Made by a program: the position numbers and the translations under genes. This document shows, one piece after another, positions 10,028 through 18,935 of a stretch of DNA of 64,000 nucleotides. Source of the DNA: an uncultured Bacteroidota bacterium (GTDB taxonomy: Bacteria; Bacteroidota; Bacteroidia; UKL13-3); NCBI GenBank assembly GCA_903910445.1, contig CAIVZR010000037.1:1-64000 (forward strand), given 5' to 3'. The first letter of the stretch is position 1, and each line of letters opens with the position of its first letter. Under the pieces are notes generated by a model. The model searched no databases. It saw nothing but the letters and a program-made list of their open reading frames with translations, and was not told the DNA's origin.

Positions 10028-11221
10028 TTATCGAATGAGTCCAGCTCTAATGGAATCTTGGTGTAGTTTGCGACGTTGCATCAGTAAACTATCTTCGGCA
10101 GTTAATACTCTTTTTGGTCGCACACTGCTTGAATCTTTGGCGTTAGGATCTTTCCAGGCGGTCCAATCTTCATCTTCTTTTTCTTTTCTTTCTCCCGCAG
10201 GTCGTTGACCAGTGGTTCCAGGCTTGGCTGTTCCAGGGTCTTTGCGGGCATTTACGATTTCAATCGCCTTAAATACTCGTGCTCCGTTATTGTTTACATC
10301 TCTAATTTGTGGTGCAATAACTAAAAAGCTAGCATCAATAGCAAAGGCAATATCTGAAATATACATACCGTTATCTTCATAACTGTAGATCACTTTCCCT
10401 GCTTCAATATCCCATAATTTGGCTCTGCCATCAAAGCAAGAGGTAGCTAAGTACTTACCGTCTCGGCTAAATGAAACACCAGTAACACGATTGCCAAAAT
10501 CAGTAAAAGTTTTTACCGACTTGCCACTTATAGGATCCCATAGGATTAAAGTTTTATCAACCGATACAGAAGCGATATACTTATTATTGATTGCCATGGC
10601 TACCGACAATATTGGGCCTTTGTGTCCAACATAGGTTTTGATTAATTTGCCACTCATATCATAAAAAAGCACGTCCGCTTTTTCAGATGCTATAATCATG
10701 GTTCTACCATCGTTGGTTAAGGCAATCTTATTGATATTTACTCCAATTGTGAAACTCTTAATTAAAGCTCCTTTTTTAGTAAGATCCCATAATTTGATTG
10801 TACCATCTCTCGAACCAGTAATGGCAGTTTTATTTTGAAAATCAATGATTCCACAATTTACATTGTCGGAATGTCCTGCTAGTGTGTACAATAATTTACC
10901 ACTATCAGAACTCCATACCATGGCGAAATGGTCGTTAGAAGTGGAGATTAGGTATTTACCGTCTTTATTAAAAGATAATGAGTTTACAACCGTTGCGTGA
11001 CCGATGAGTTTTGCAATTAGCTTAAAACTATCGCCCCCGTAAATATTGATATTCTTATCCCAAGAGCCTGTGGCAATGTATTTTCCATTAGGGGAGATTG
11101 CACAACACACCACCTCATCACTATGCCCACTAAGAATTGCTACTGGTTTTTTAACCACTATTTGCGCATTAGCGAGGAGGAAAACGAAAAGAAATAATGT
11201 AAGTATGGAAAGTTGTTTCAT
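10028..11221 (-). CDS. Secreted WD40-repeat beta-propeller protein
   Basis: A 397-residue protein with a signal peptide (cleavage after about residue 19, LANAQ) and at least seven WD40 repeats. These show as recurring units with GHSDEV, ISPNGKYIATGSWD and VWSSDSGKL-type sequences, which should close one propeller (residues about 25-320). The C-terminal about 75 residues are Lys/Arg/Asp-rich and probably disordered. Such proteins act as binding scaffolds; the partner is unknown and the signal peptide places it in the periplasm or outside. A minus-strand -7 box (TAACTTTG, 11247-11254) lies 25 bases upstream of the ATG. Confidence 0.88.
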   Translation of the reverse strand: MKQLSILTLFLFVFLLANAQIVVKKPVAILSGHSDEVVCCAISPNGKYIATGSWDKNINIYGGDSFKLIAKLIGHATVVNSLSFNKDGKYLISTSNDHFAMVWSSDSGKLLYTLAGHSDNVNCGIIDFQNKTAITGSRDGTIKLWDLTKKGALIKSFTIGVNINKIALTNDGRTMIIASEKADVLFYDMSGKLIKTYVGHKGPILSVAMAINNKYIASVSVDKTLILWDPISGKSVKTFTDFGNRVTGVSFSRDGKYLATSCFDGRAKLWDIEAGKVIYSYEDNGMYISDIAFAIDASFLVIAPQIRDVNNNGARVFKAIEIVNARKDPGTAKPGTTGQRPAGERKEKEDEDWTAWKDPNAKDSSSVRPKRVLTAEDSLLMQRRKLHQDSIRAGLIR

Positions 11222-11368
11222 GTTAGACCTTTTATAAACCTAGAGGCAAAGTTAAAAATATCGAGATACAAAAAAGGAAAAATTTGTTAAGAGGCAGTAT
11301 TAAGTTTCCAAAAGGAATGTTACATTTGAAAACTAGCCCCTTGGCCATTGGAAATAAGAATTAATTTA

Positions 11369-11791
11369 ATGCGTCTTAAACTATTATTTGTTATTTTATT
11401 TACTTCACTTGTAAGTTTTGGTCAGATGGTGTTCCAAAACAAAACAACCGTCCCCATTCAATTGGCATTTGGTTATTTTACTGAATCTACCGAATTTACA
11501 GGTTGGACTACCGAGGGGTGGTACCTTCTAAACCCCGACGAAAAGCTTACCCTGATTGATAAACCTTTGGTTAATGAGTATTTTTATTATTATGCAGCCA
11601 GTATGGATACTGCCGTGGAATTCAAAGGGGATATTTTAATGAAAGTGGGTGATGGAAAGTTTAAAATTCAAGATGCCAATAGCCATGTGAGTATGCGCGA
11701 AGACAACCATCGGTTTTTCAGACAAATTGATACCGAAGAAAAGAAAAATTATATTGTAATCCTGCACGAATCATTTGTAGAAGAGAAGTAA
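11369..11791 (+). CDS. Secreted DUF1036-like protein, copy A
   Basis: A 140-residue protein with a signal peptide (residues about 1-19, ending SFGQ) and one small domain. The core FQNKTT, GYF, GWTTEGWYLLNPDE and the Tyr-rich strand EYFYYYAAS match the pattern of DUF1036-type proteins, whose function is not established. The ATG at 11369 was preferred over the upstream TTG because it directly begins a normal signal peptide. A -7 box TACATTTG is at 11321-11328. It is followed by a paralogue 21 bases downstream and then by a PrsW protease. Confidence 0.78.
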   Translation: MRLKLLFVILFTSLVSFGQMVFQNKTTVPIQLAFGYFTESTEFTGWTTEGWYLLNPDEKLTLIDKPLVNEYFYYYAASMDTAVEFKGDILMKVGDGKFKIQDANSHVSMREDNHRFFRQIDTEEKKNYIVILHESFVEEK

Positions 11792-11812
11792 AAATCCTGA
11801 TAAGAATCATAT

Positions 11813-12310
11813 ATGAAAACTTCTCTTTTGGCAACTATTCTTCTCTTAATCTCATTATCAGGCACTGCACAGCTGTTTTTCAAGAATCAAAGTCAAACGA
11901 ATATCAAACTTTGTGTTGGCTACTATATCGATACCGATACTTTTAAAGGTTGGGTTACCGAAGGATGGTATACCCTAAAAGCCAATGAAATGAAATGTCT
12001 TTACTGCCGGCCGTTAAATAATCGATTTTATTACTATTACGGTTTTGCAGATGATAGCTTGCATAAGGAATATTCAGGAACCAACAATCTGAAGGTTGCA
12101 TCTAAACCATTTAGGATTTTGAATGCCGATCAAGATACCGGTCCACTTCAAAACAAGAAATATTACTACCGTCGATTTCGACAGGTAAATACTAGCGGTA
12201 AACGAACTTTTACGGTAACACTGGGAGGCATTCCTGCAGAAGCTCCAGTTAATTCCGACCCCAATAAAGATACGATAATTACAACACCCTCTATTTCACC
12301 TCCAAAATGA
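11813..12310 (+). CDS. Secreted DUF1036-like protein, copy B
   Basis: A 165-residue paralogue of the preceding gene: signal peptide (ending SGTAQ), then FFKNQSQ, GYYIDTD, GWVTEGWYTL and FYYYYGF in the same order and spacing. It differs by carrying extra cysteines (CVGYY, KCLYC) and a Pro/Asn/Thr tail of about 25 residues. The pair looks like an old tandem duplication. Its stop overlaps the start of prsW (ATGA), implying coupled translation, so a functional link with the protease is plausible. Confidence 0.78.
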   Translation: MKTSLLATILLLISLSGTAQLFFKNQSQTNIKLCVGYYIDTDTFKGWVTEGWYTLKANEMKCLYCRPLNNRFYYYYGFADDSLHKEYSGTNNLKVASKPFRILNADQDTGPLQNKKYYYRRFRQVNTSGKRTFTVTLGGIPAEAPVNSDPNKDTIITTPSISPPK

Positions 12311-13011
12311 ACCTACTCATCATTGCACTTGCTCCAGCAATCGCTCTAATAGTATATGTATACTATCGAGATAAACACGACCGAGAACCCCTTGGCCTGG
12401 TTTTAAGAGTTTTTATTTTTGGAATGCTTAGCACTATCCCTGCGGCTCTTTTGGAACAATACTTAAATGTTGAAGATAAGAATAACTTAATTGTTACAGC
12501 CTATTCAACTTTTCTAATTATCGCTGGTGCCGAGGAAGGAAGTAAGTATTTATTCTTGAGATGGAGTGCATACCGTAAAATAGCTTTTAATGAACCTTTT
12601 GATGGTATAGTATATTCGGTAATTATAAGTATGGGGTTCGCCGCTTTGGAGAATATACTCTATGTTTTTTCATCGAATAACCCGATGCAAACGGCCTTGC
12701 TTAGAATGCTAACAGCTGTACCTGCTCATTTTACTTTTGCAGTCATTATGGGTTATTACGTCGGATTAGCGAAATTCAACTCAGCAAAGGGTTTGCAGTA
12801 TACCGTGATGGGAATAGGAGGGGCTATGTTTTTTCATGGCTTCTATGATTTTTGCTTAATTCAAAATAAATACCCATTCATAGTTACGGGGGCATTGATT
12901 TCACTAGTAGTGGCATTGTATCTTTCATTTAAAGCGCTTAAAATGCAAAGCGCCAATTCAAAAACTTTTATGGAGCTTGCTTCAAATAGAGATCAAATTG
13001 ATGAACAGTAA
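12307..13011 (+). CDS. PrsW-family intramembrane metalloprotease
   Basis: A 234-residue polytopic membrane protein with about seven hydrophobic segments. All family motifs are present: AGAEEGSKYLFLRW (EExxK), GFAALEN, PAHFTF and FFHGFYDF (HxxxD). Members cleave membrane-bound substrates; the Bacillus PrsW cleaves an anti-sigma factor, while most others have unknown substrates. The gene overlaps the DUF1036-like copy B by four bases and the next gene by eleven, forming a tight four-gene operon (11369-13786). No anti-sigma gene is adjacent. Confidence 0.9.
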   Translation: MNLLIIALAPAIALIVYVYYRDKHDREPLGLVLRVFIFGMLSTIPAALLEQYLNVEDKNNLIVTAYSTFLIIAGAEEGSKYLFLRWSAYRKIAFNEPFDGIVYSVIISMGFAALENILYVFSSNNPMQTALLRMLTAVPAHFTFAVIMGYYVGLAKFNSAKGLQYTVMGIGGAMFFHGFYDFCLIQNKYPFIVTGALISLVVALYLSFKALKMQSANSKTFMELASNRDQIDEQ

Positions 13012-13786
13012 AAGTGTAATTGAGTTCATACATCTAAAAAATCATTTAGACCGGCTCGTAGAAAGGTTTAATAACCCGCAGTTTATTGCACTAGATCCTA
13101 TTTCGATTCCTCATCAGTTTAAGAAGAAGCAGGACATTGAAATTGCTGGTTTTTTTGCAGCAACCTTAGCTTGGGGACAGCGTGTTACAATCATCAATAA
13201 TAGTAACAAACTGATGCAATGGATGGATAATTCACCCCATGATTTTATCATCAACCATCAGGAAACCGACCTTCAAAAATTCTTAAAATTTGGTCATCGA
13301 ACATTCAATGCCACCGACACTTTATATTTTATTCATTTTCTAAAAATGCATTATTCCAAGGAAGATAGCTTGGAAACTGCTTTTACGAAAGCTTTGCCAC
13401 GCCACGCTTTAAATATCGAGAATGCATTAATTGGCTTTCATAAATACTTTTTTAGCCTAGAAGATGCACCGCAAAGAACTCGAAAACATATTTCTACTCC
13501 ACTGCGAAAATCGGCCTGCAAACGATTATGTATGTACCTGCGGTGGATGGTTCGTAATGACAAAAAAGGTATTGATTTTGGACTCTGGAATACGATGCTC
13601 CCATCGCAACTCATTTGCCCCATAGATGTGCATGTAGATAGGGTGGCTCGCGAATTGGGGCTCATAACCCGAACGCAAACCGATTGGCAATGCGCGCTTG
13701 AACTTACCTCAAAACTTAAAGAGTTTGACCCCACAGATCCTGTTAAATATGATTTCGCATTATTTGGCGAAAGTGTATCTCGATAA
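13001..13786 (+). CDS. TIGR02757-family protein
   Basis: A 261-residue soluble protein with the features of TIGR02757: FFAATLAWGQRVTI near residue 45, the KRLCMYLRWMVRND segment and the PIDVHVDRVARELGL segment, which looks like the helix-hairpin/endonuclease III-like fold. The family is widespread in Bacteroidota and uncharacterised. The ATG at 13001 is preferred over an in-frame TTG at 12977; it gives family length and overlaps the end of prsW by 11 bases. It is convergent with the epimerase gene, five bases away. Confidence 0.87.
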   Translation: MNSKSVIEFIHLKNHLDRLVERFNNPQFIALDPISIPHQFKKKQDIEIAGFFAATLAWGQRVTIINNSNKLMQWMDNSPHDFIINHQETDLQKFLKFGHRTFNATDTLYFIHFLKMHYSKEDSLETAFTKALPRHALNIENALIGFHKYFFSLEDAPQRTRKHISTPLRKSACKRLCMYLRWMVRNDKKGIDFGLWNTMLPSQLICPIDVHVDRVARELGLITRTQTDWQCALELTSKLKEFDPTDPVKYDFALFGESVSR

Positions 13787-13791
13787 TTCTA

Positions 13792-14772
13792 TCAACTTTT
13801 TGATAAATACGACATCATTCGTTCAACTCCTTGACGAAAGCTAATCTGATATTGAAACCCTAACTGATTTTGTTTGGTGGTGTCTCCCCCTCTTGCAAAT
13901 ACGCCTTCAGGAGTATTACTGGTACCTTTAACTGTAGTATCAAATCCAAGCACTTCAGCTGCGATTTGTGCAAATTCAATGAAGGAAGTATAAATTCCAG
14001 TCGATAAATTAAGTGCGCTTCCATCATCTATTTTATCCATGGTATGAACTACCCCTTCAACGCAATCACTGATATGAATAAAATCACGCATTTGTTTTCC
14101 AGTCCCCCAAACACTAATTTCAGAAGCGCCTTTATTATCGAGTACCCGCTTGCAAATACTTGGGAACGGATAACTCATATCTTGGTCTTCACCATAACCA
14201 CTGAATGGCCTGTAAGTGACCGATTTTAATCCATGCTTTTCATAGGCCAGACGGGCCAAATACTCACATGTAAGCTTGGCCCAGCCATAGCTCATATCGG
14301 GCATCCCAATATCATTATCAAAGGCAATCATGTCCTCCTTCAATAGCAAATATCCTTCACTCCGTTGATGTTTGATAGGGTAAGCAGCACTGCTACTGAA
14401 ATTAATCGTCTTGGCTGGCTTTGCCTTCTTTGCCCACTGCCAATATTCGCTATCAATGCTTAAGTCGTCGGCTACAGCCAATGGATTATTTTCAATCATC
14501 ATCCTACCACCAACCATTGCCGCCAAATGAAATACATAATCAAAATCATCATCATGACGTTGTTTGAAAAAATTCCGGCAATCATCATGATAGAAATGAA
14601 AATTCTTATCGCCTCGAGGATCAAACAATGGCCATCCTTGTTTAATATGTATACCTCCAGTATCAGGGGCAACAATATCTACACAATGAACTTCATATCC
14701 AAGTTGCAACATTTTATGAGTGAAATGCCGTCCAACAAATCCGGCGCCTCCGGTAATGAGAATTTTTTTCAT
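13792..14772 (-). CDS. NAD-dependent nucleotide-sugar epimerase/dehydratase
   Basis: A 326-residue extended short-chain dehydrogenase. The N-terminal ILITGGAGFVGRHF is the NAD(P)-binding glycine motif, the catalytic YxxxK appears as YGWAK, and a Ser-rich strand (INFSSSAAYP) precedes it. The C-terminal part (GTGKQMRDFIHISD) is the substrate-binding region of sugar epimerases such as GDP-fucose synthase or UDP-glucose 4-epimerase relatives. The exact sugar is not determinable. ATG at 14772 (MKKILITGG) is chosen over the TTG three codons upstream. It is monocistronic and convergent with the TIGR02757 gene. Confidence 0.88.
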   Translation of the reverse strand: MKKILITGGAGFVGRHFTHKMLQLGYEVHCVDIVAPDTGGIHIKQGWPLFDPRGDKNFHFYHDDCRNFFKQRHDDDFDYVFHLAAMVGGRMMIENNPLAVADDLSIDSEYWQWAKKAKPAKTINFSSSAAYPIKHQRSEGYLLLKEDMIAFDNDIGMPDMSYGWAKLTCEYLARLAYEKHGLKSVTYRPFSGYGEDQDMSYPFPSICKRVLDNKGASEISVWGTGKQMRDFIHISDCVEGVVHTMDKIDDGSALNLSTGIYTSFIEFAQIAAEVLGFDTTVKGTSNTPEGVFARGGDTTKQNQLGFQYQISFRQGVERMMSYLSKS

Positions 14773-14945
14773 GGGATGCAAAAAAAAGTAATATTTCCAA
14801 TATATATAGGAGAATTAAATTTTAGTTCAAATTTGGGTTAATGGCAACAATTACATTTGCGACTTCATGATTGACTTTTTTAGAAAACCGGATTTCGTGC
14901 ACCACTATGATATGAATCATTTTAGGTGAATTTTATCATTACTTT

Positions 14946-14976
14946 TTTGTTTATGCTAAATTTTAGTTTAGCTTTG
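14946..14976 (+). promoter_or_regulatory. Bacteroidota-type promoter of the PAS/GAF kinase gene
   Basis: TTTG (14946-14949), a 19-base spacer, then TAGCTTTG (14969-14976), an exact match to the TTTG-N19..21-TAnnTTTG consensus. The predicted start site near 14982 leaves a leader of about 20 bases before the ATG at 15003. Confidence 0.72.
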
Positions 14977-15002
14977 ATACATATAAGTTACAAAGACTAA
15001 AA

Positions 15003-16952
15003 ATGTTTTCCGAAGTTAAGCGAAATGAGAAATTGTTCAAGGCGTTGGTGGAAAATCAATATAGCATCACGTTATTAATAAATTCCAAGTTTGAAACAAT
15101 TTATACCAGTCCATCTTCTGAAATCATTACAGGGTGGACGGCAGAGGATAGAACCACCCATCCCATGGAGAAACGCACCCATCCTGATGACTACAATTAT
15201 CTAAAGGAAATTTTTCGGGAAGTATTAAACAATCCAGGCAAACAAATTTCAATTCTTATACGAACCCTTCATAAAAAGGGGTTTACACAATGGCTTGAAG
15301 GAACCATTATCAATCGACTCAACGACGCTGATGTTAATGCCATCGTTACCAATTTAAGGGATGTAACGGATCGAAAACTGGCAGAAGAACAATTATATGA
15401 GAGTGAAAAAAAGTACCGCGACTTATTTGAAAACAACCCGCTTCCCATGTGGGTTATCGATGAAAGCGAACGCGCATTTCTCGACGTGAATGAAGCAGCA
15501 ATTGCAAGTTACGGTTATTCAAGAGATGAATTTCTTTCAATGACGGCCTATGATATCCGACCTGATGATGAACGTGATTCATTTGCCGCTTATGATTGCC
15601 TACCAGGTAAAGGTCTTCATAATACAGGAGTATGGCGCCAGGTTAGGAAAGATGGTAGCATTATTCATGCTGAAGTGAATATTGATGAAATCATATTTAA
15701 TGGTATCCCCGCACGTTTGGTATTAGCTACTGACGTAACCGATAAAGTAAGGGCGGAGGAAAAAATTGTAAAAGCCAATCGACTCTATTTTTTTATCAGT
15801 CAGATAAACCAAATGATTGTTAGAACCTCCGATCAACAAACGCTTTTTAAAGAAGCATGCAGCATTGCGGTTGGATTGGGGCAATTTAAAATGGCTTGGA
15901 TTGGGCTGTTTGAAGAGAATGAAGAAATAATTCAATTGGTTAGTCAGGATGGAATGGCAGATGAAGATATTCGTTTGTTTGAGAAATTTAAATATGATAA
16001 GGAAGGACCTCAAGCCGTTGTTTTAAATACGGGTAAATATTATGTATGCAATGATTTGGAAAATGAATTCAAACTCGAATCATGGCGACTGATCGCCTCT
16101 TTGCGAAATGTTAGATCGGTGATGGTTACCCCAATTCGACGCTTTGGACGGATAATTGGAACCTTTAATTTTTATGCTCCTTCCATCAATTTTTTTGATA
16201 AAGAGGAAATAGAACTACTAGAAGAAGCTGCTGGAGATGTATCATTTGCTTTGGGAGTTTTTGAAAGAGAATTTCTTAGAAAGAAGGCTGAACAAGAGAT
16301 CGTTATAAAAAATGAGGAATTGAAGAAATTGTCAAGTCATCTTCAAAATATTAGAGAAGAAGAACGCACTTATATAGCTCGTGAAATTCATGATGAGCTA
16401 GGGCAAGAGCTTACAGCTTTGAAGATGGATATCGATTGGCTTAAACATACACAACCCGATCAGCTTGTAAATAGTAAGTTGGATGCCATGCTGCAACTTA
16501 CCGATAGAACAATTAATACGGTACGTCGTATAGCCTCCGACCTGCGTCCTGGTATACTCGATGACTTAGGACTCTTGGCCGCCATCGAATGGAAGTGCAG
16601 CGATTTTAGTGAGAAGTCGGGATTTAATTGTGTATTCGACTCCAATATTCCAGAACGGGATTTTGAGAATAATTTCAGTATCAATGTTTTTAGAATTTTG
16701 CAAGAAAGCCTAACCAATATTATTAGGCATGCAAAAGCAAATAGCGTAGTTGTTAAAATCAGAGAAACAGGTACAGAGTTTATAATGGAAATTACTGATA
16801 ATGGGAAAGGAATTGATGAACAAGATTTATCTAAGCGAAAGTCGTTAGGGATTATTGGGATGAAAGAAAGGGCCGCACTTCTAGGTGGCGTTGTATTAGT
16901 AGAAAGTGAATCTGTTGGAACAAAAATTAAATTAATTTTACCACTGAAATGA
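15003..16952 (+). CDS. PAS-PAS-GAF sensor histidine kinase, NarL/NarX type
   Basis: A 649-residue protein without transmembrane segments. Order: PAS (about 10-125), PAS (about 135-250), GAF (about 265-425), coiled-coil dimer helix, HisKA_3 domain with the phospho-accepting His463 in REIHDELGQEL, and an ATPase domain with the N-box FRILQESLTNIIRHA and the G-box DNGKGID followed by GIIGMKERA. It is a complete cytoplasmic kinase sensing a small molecule, light or redox state through PAS/GAF. The next gene, a NarL-type regulator, overlaps by four bases and is the evident partner. The ligand is unknown. Confidence 0.93.
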   Translation: MFSEVKRNEKLFKALVENQYSITLLINSKFETIYTSPSSEIITGWTAEDRTTHPMEKRTHPDDYNYLKEIFREVLNNPGKQISILIRTLHKKGFTQWLEGTIINRLNDADVNAIVTNLRDVTDRKLAEEQLYESEKKYRDLFENNPLPMWVIDESERAFLDVNEAAIASYGYSRDEFLSMTAYDIRPDDERDSFAAYDCLPGKGLHNTGVWRQVRKDGSIIHAEVNIDEIIFNGIPARLVLATDVTDKVRAEEKIVKANRLYFFISQINQMIVRTSDQQTLFKEACSIAVGLGQFKMAWIGLFEENEEIIQLVSQDGMADEDIRLFEKFKYDKEGPQAVVLNTGKYYVCNDLENEFKLESWRLIASLRNVRSVMVTPIRRFGRIIGTFNFYAPSINFFDKEEIELLEEAAGDVSFALGVFEREFLRKKAEQEIVIKNEELKKLSSHLQNIREEERTYIAREIHDELGQELTALKMDIDWLKHTQPDQLVNSKLDAMLQLTDRTINTVRRIASDLRPGILDDLGLLAAIEWKCSDFSEKSGFNCVFDSNIPERDFENNFSINVFRILQESLTNIIRHAKANSVVVKIRETGTEFIMEITDNGKGIDEQDLSKRKSLGIIGMKERAALLGGVVLVESESVGTKIKLILPLK

Positions 16953-17575
16953 ATATACTCATAGCAGAAGATCATGAATTGGTAAGGAGTGGTCTTTCAC
17001 GAATTATTTTAGAGGAGTTTAATAATGCCACCATCGCTGAAGCAGAGAATGGGGCACAAGCAGAGAAAATGGCGAAAATGGGAGGATGGGATATCATTAT
17101 TATGGATGTTACCATGCCCGAAAAAACAGGCTTGGATGTTTTAAAACAGCTAAGAAGTGAATCTATAAAGACACCCATCCTGATTCTGAGTATTCATCCC
17201 GAAAATCAATATGCTTTACGAGTGTTGAAAGCAGGGGGCAATGGCTATATTACAAAAGATTGCCCTAGATCCGAATTTATGAATGCCATCAAAGTAATTC
17301 TAAGTGGGAAAAAGTATATCTCTGCAAGTGTTGCCGATAAATTGGCTTCACAATTTGGTCCCGACCTTGGCAAAGAAAAACATGAACTTATCTCTGATCG
17401 TGAATTACAAGTTTTGAAATTAATCGCATCAGGAAAAACCGTTTCAGAAATTGCAATTGACCTAGTATTGAGTGTCGCAACAGTAAGCACGTATCGCACT
17501 AGGCTCTTGGAAAAGATGCAAATGAAAAACAATGCAGAGCTAACCCTTTATGCTATCAATAATCATTTGGTTTAG
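16949..17575 (+). CDS. NarL/FixJ-family response regulator
   Basis: A 208-residue two-domain regulator: receiver (residues 1-125) with acidic pocket ED at 7-8, phospho-acceptor Asp53 (IIIMDVTMPE) and Lys in YITKDC; then a LuxR-type helix-turn-helix (about 140-205; LISDRELQVLKLIASG and VATVSTYRTRLLEKM). It should bind DNA when phosphorylated by the kinase just upstream, whose stop overlaps its ATG. Target promoters are unknown. A short inverted repeat after the stop (17588-17601) may be a weak terminator. Confidence 0.95.
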   Translation: MNILIAEDHELVRSGLSRIILEEFNNATIAEAENGAQAEKMAKMGGWDIIIMDVTMPEKTGLDVLKQLRSESIKTPILILSIHPENQYALRVLKAGGNGYITKDCPRSEFMNAIKVILSGKKYISASVADKLASQFGPDLGKEKHELISDRELQVLKLIASGKTVSEIAIDLVLSVATVSTYRTRLLEKMQMKNNAELTLYAINNHLV

Positions 17576-17749
17576 TTGCCCGTTGTAGTCGTTTCAACGA
17601 CAGCTGTTTCATGCTTTTAACTATTTAATACATAAGGTTTTCTATCTATTTTTGAATCAATTATTTTTTATAACCCTTGAACAAAAATATAATGAAAGCC
17701 AAAACCCGGTTTTCACTTATCTCTAATACGATAATCGGATATCTATAGC
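17576..17749. other. Intergenic region with short inverted repeats
   Basis: 174 bases between the NarL-type regulator and the atypical receiver. It holds GTCGTT-TC-AACGAC (17588-17601) and AAAACC-C-GGTTTT (17701-17713), both short palindromes. Neither is a convincing terminator, and no clear TTTG/TAnnTTTG pair was found. Confidence 0.4.
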
Positions 17750-18109
17750 ATGATCAATATACTTTTCGCAGATGATGGCTCCTATGCCAATATTGGTGAG
17801 GAATTAAGTGGTATTCCCAATTTTAATTTGGTCTCGGCAAAGGATTCAAAGAATGTGCTCGAAACCCTAAAAAATACTAGACCTGAAATAATATTAATGG
17901 GAAACTTTCTCGATGGAATGGATCGACACACACTTACGCGAATTTTAAAAAATGATAGTGACACTGCCTCAATTAAAATTCTATTTATAGAGATTTCGTT
18001 AGTAGAAAGTGAGCTTATGAAAAACGCCAGTGGTGCCCATCCTATAAAAACGCCAGTGGATATAATTGTGGTAAAGGAAGCACTCTTAAATGCTGCCAAA
18101 GAAAAATAG
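17750..18109 (+). CDS. Degenerate receiver-domain protein without phospho-acceptor
   Basis: A 119-residue stand-alone protein with the CheY fold pattern: the acidic pair Asp8-Asp9 after the first strand (INILFADD), then PEIILMGNFLDGMD, which aligns with the usual acceptor strand PDIILLDxxLPGMD. Gly51 replaces the phospho-acceptor Asp. The conserved Thr/Ser and Lys of strands 4 and 5 are also missing or shifted (PIKTPVD instead of xxTKPxD). It is therefore probably a pseudo-receiver signalling by binding rather than phosphorylation. It lies alone between the NarL-type pair and the PAS-only gene. The fold is inferred from pattern only. Confidence 0.7.
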   Translation: MINILFADDGSYANIGEELSGIPNFNLVSAKDSKNVLETLKNTRPEIILMGNFLDGMDRHTLTRILKNDSDTASIKILFIEISLVESELMKNASGAHPIKTPVDIIVVKEALLNAAKEK

Positions 18110-18153
18110 ATCTTGTCAGTGATTCTATGACATGCAAATCAGATTCTGAACTA

Positions 18154-18184
18154 TTGTGGTCGACCTTTTTTGAATGTACTTTTG
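18154..18184 (+). promoter_or_regulatory. Bacteroidota-type promoter of the PAS-only gene
   Basis: TTG (18154-18156), a 20-base spacer, then TACTTTTG (18177-18184), fitting the TTG-N19..21-TAnnTTTG pattern. It predicts a start near 18191 and a leader of about 40 bases before the ATG at 18230. Confidence 0.62.
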
Positions 18185-18229
18185 AGTCAAATATATTTTT
18201 TATTTCTTAACTCTCAAAATCTGTGCGAC

Positions 18230-18826
18230 ATGAACAATACGATAAGTCAGGTTTCTGATTCAGTAATTTTGAACCCTATGAATGAGGTGAATTCTCCGAG
18301 TTCCAATTCAAAAGGATTTAATGAGAAGAAGGAGCACTTCAATATTTCGATTGACAAGAATTTCCAAAATTTTAAAAATGATATTATCGTAAAGTTCAAA
18401 TCATTTTTTGAATCGAAGCCGCTACCTGAAAATAATCCCACGAATACACCTCTTTCAACCAGCGAAATTGCAATGCGTGCAATGCAGCTTGATGTCAATT
18501 ATAAGGCCTTCGTAGAAGAGGCTATTTTTGCAATTCTTATCGCAGATGAAAATGGTGGAAACCTTCATGCGAATGATATAGCATGCCAGTTATTTGGTTA
18601 TTCAAAAGAAGAATTTTTACACCTTAATCTTACCCATCTGATGTTCCCTGAAGATGTTCAAGATGTGACTTCACGAATCATGCAACTATCATCAGGGAAA
18701 CCCGCACCTATAAGAAATCGTTATCGCCGCGAAGATGGAACACCCATATTTGTGAACGTCAATGCAAAGACTTTAGCTAATGGGCTTAATATCATTTTTA
18801 TCAAGGAAATAGTCGAATTTAACTAG
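18230..18826 (+). CDS. Single PAS-domain protein without output domain
   Basis: A 198-residue soluble protein. The first about 90 residues are polar and probably disordered; residues about 95-198 form a PAS domain (AIFAILIADENGGNLHANDIA, cut here into family landmarks: a DENG turn, GYSKEEF and RYRREDGTPIFVNV). No kinase, cyclase or DNA-binding domain follows. ATG at 18230 is preferred over the TTG at 18170, which lies inside the predicted promoter. It sits between the pseudo-receiver and a membrane kinase and may act as a sensory subunit for one of them; that is inference. Confidence 0.78.
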   Translation: MNNTISQVSDSVILNPMNEVNSPSSNSKGFNEKKEHFNISIDKNFQNFKNDIIVKFKSFFESKPLPENNPTNTPLSTSEIAMRAMQLDVNYKAFVEEAIFAILIADENGGNLHANDIACQLFGYSKEEFLHLNLTHLMFPEDVQDVTSRIMQLSSGKPAPIRNRYRREDGTPIFVNVNAKTLANGLNIIFIKEIVEFN

Positions 18827-18935
18827 TCCACTCCGAACAATTAAGTCCATCTTTATCAATTTGATGGCTTTCTAGCGCAAAAAAAATATTTTTCATTCAC
18901 CTAGTTTTGGTTTTGTTTCTTATGTTTGCTTAACT

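Noticed and set aside
13438-13734. Minus-strand frame opposite the TIGR02757 gene
   Set aside because: It lies wholly inside a conserved gene and shows no family features.
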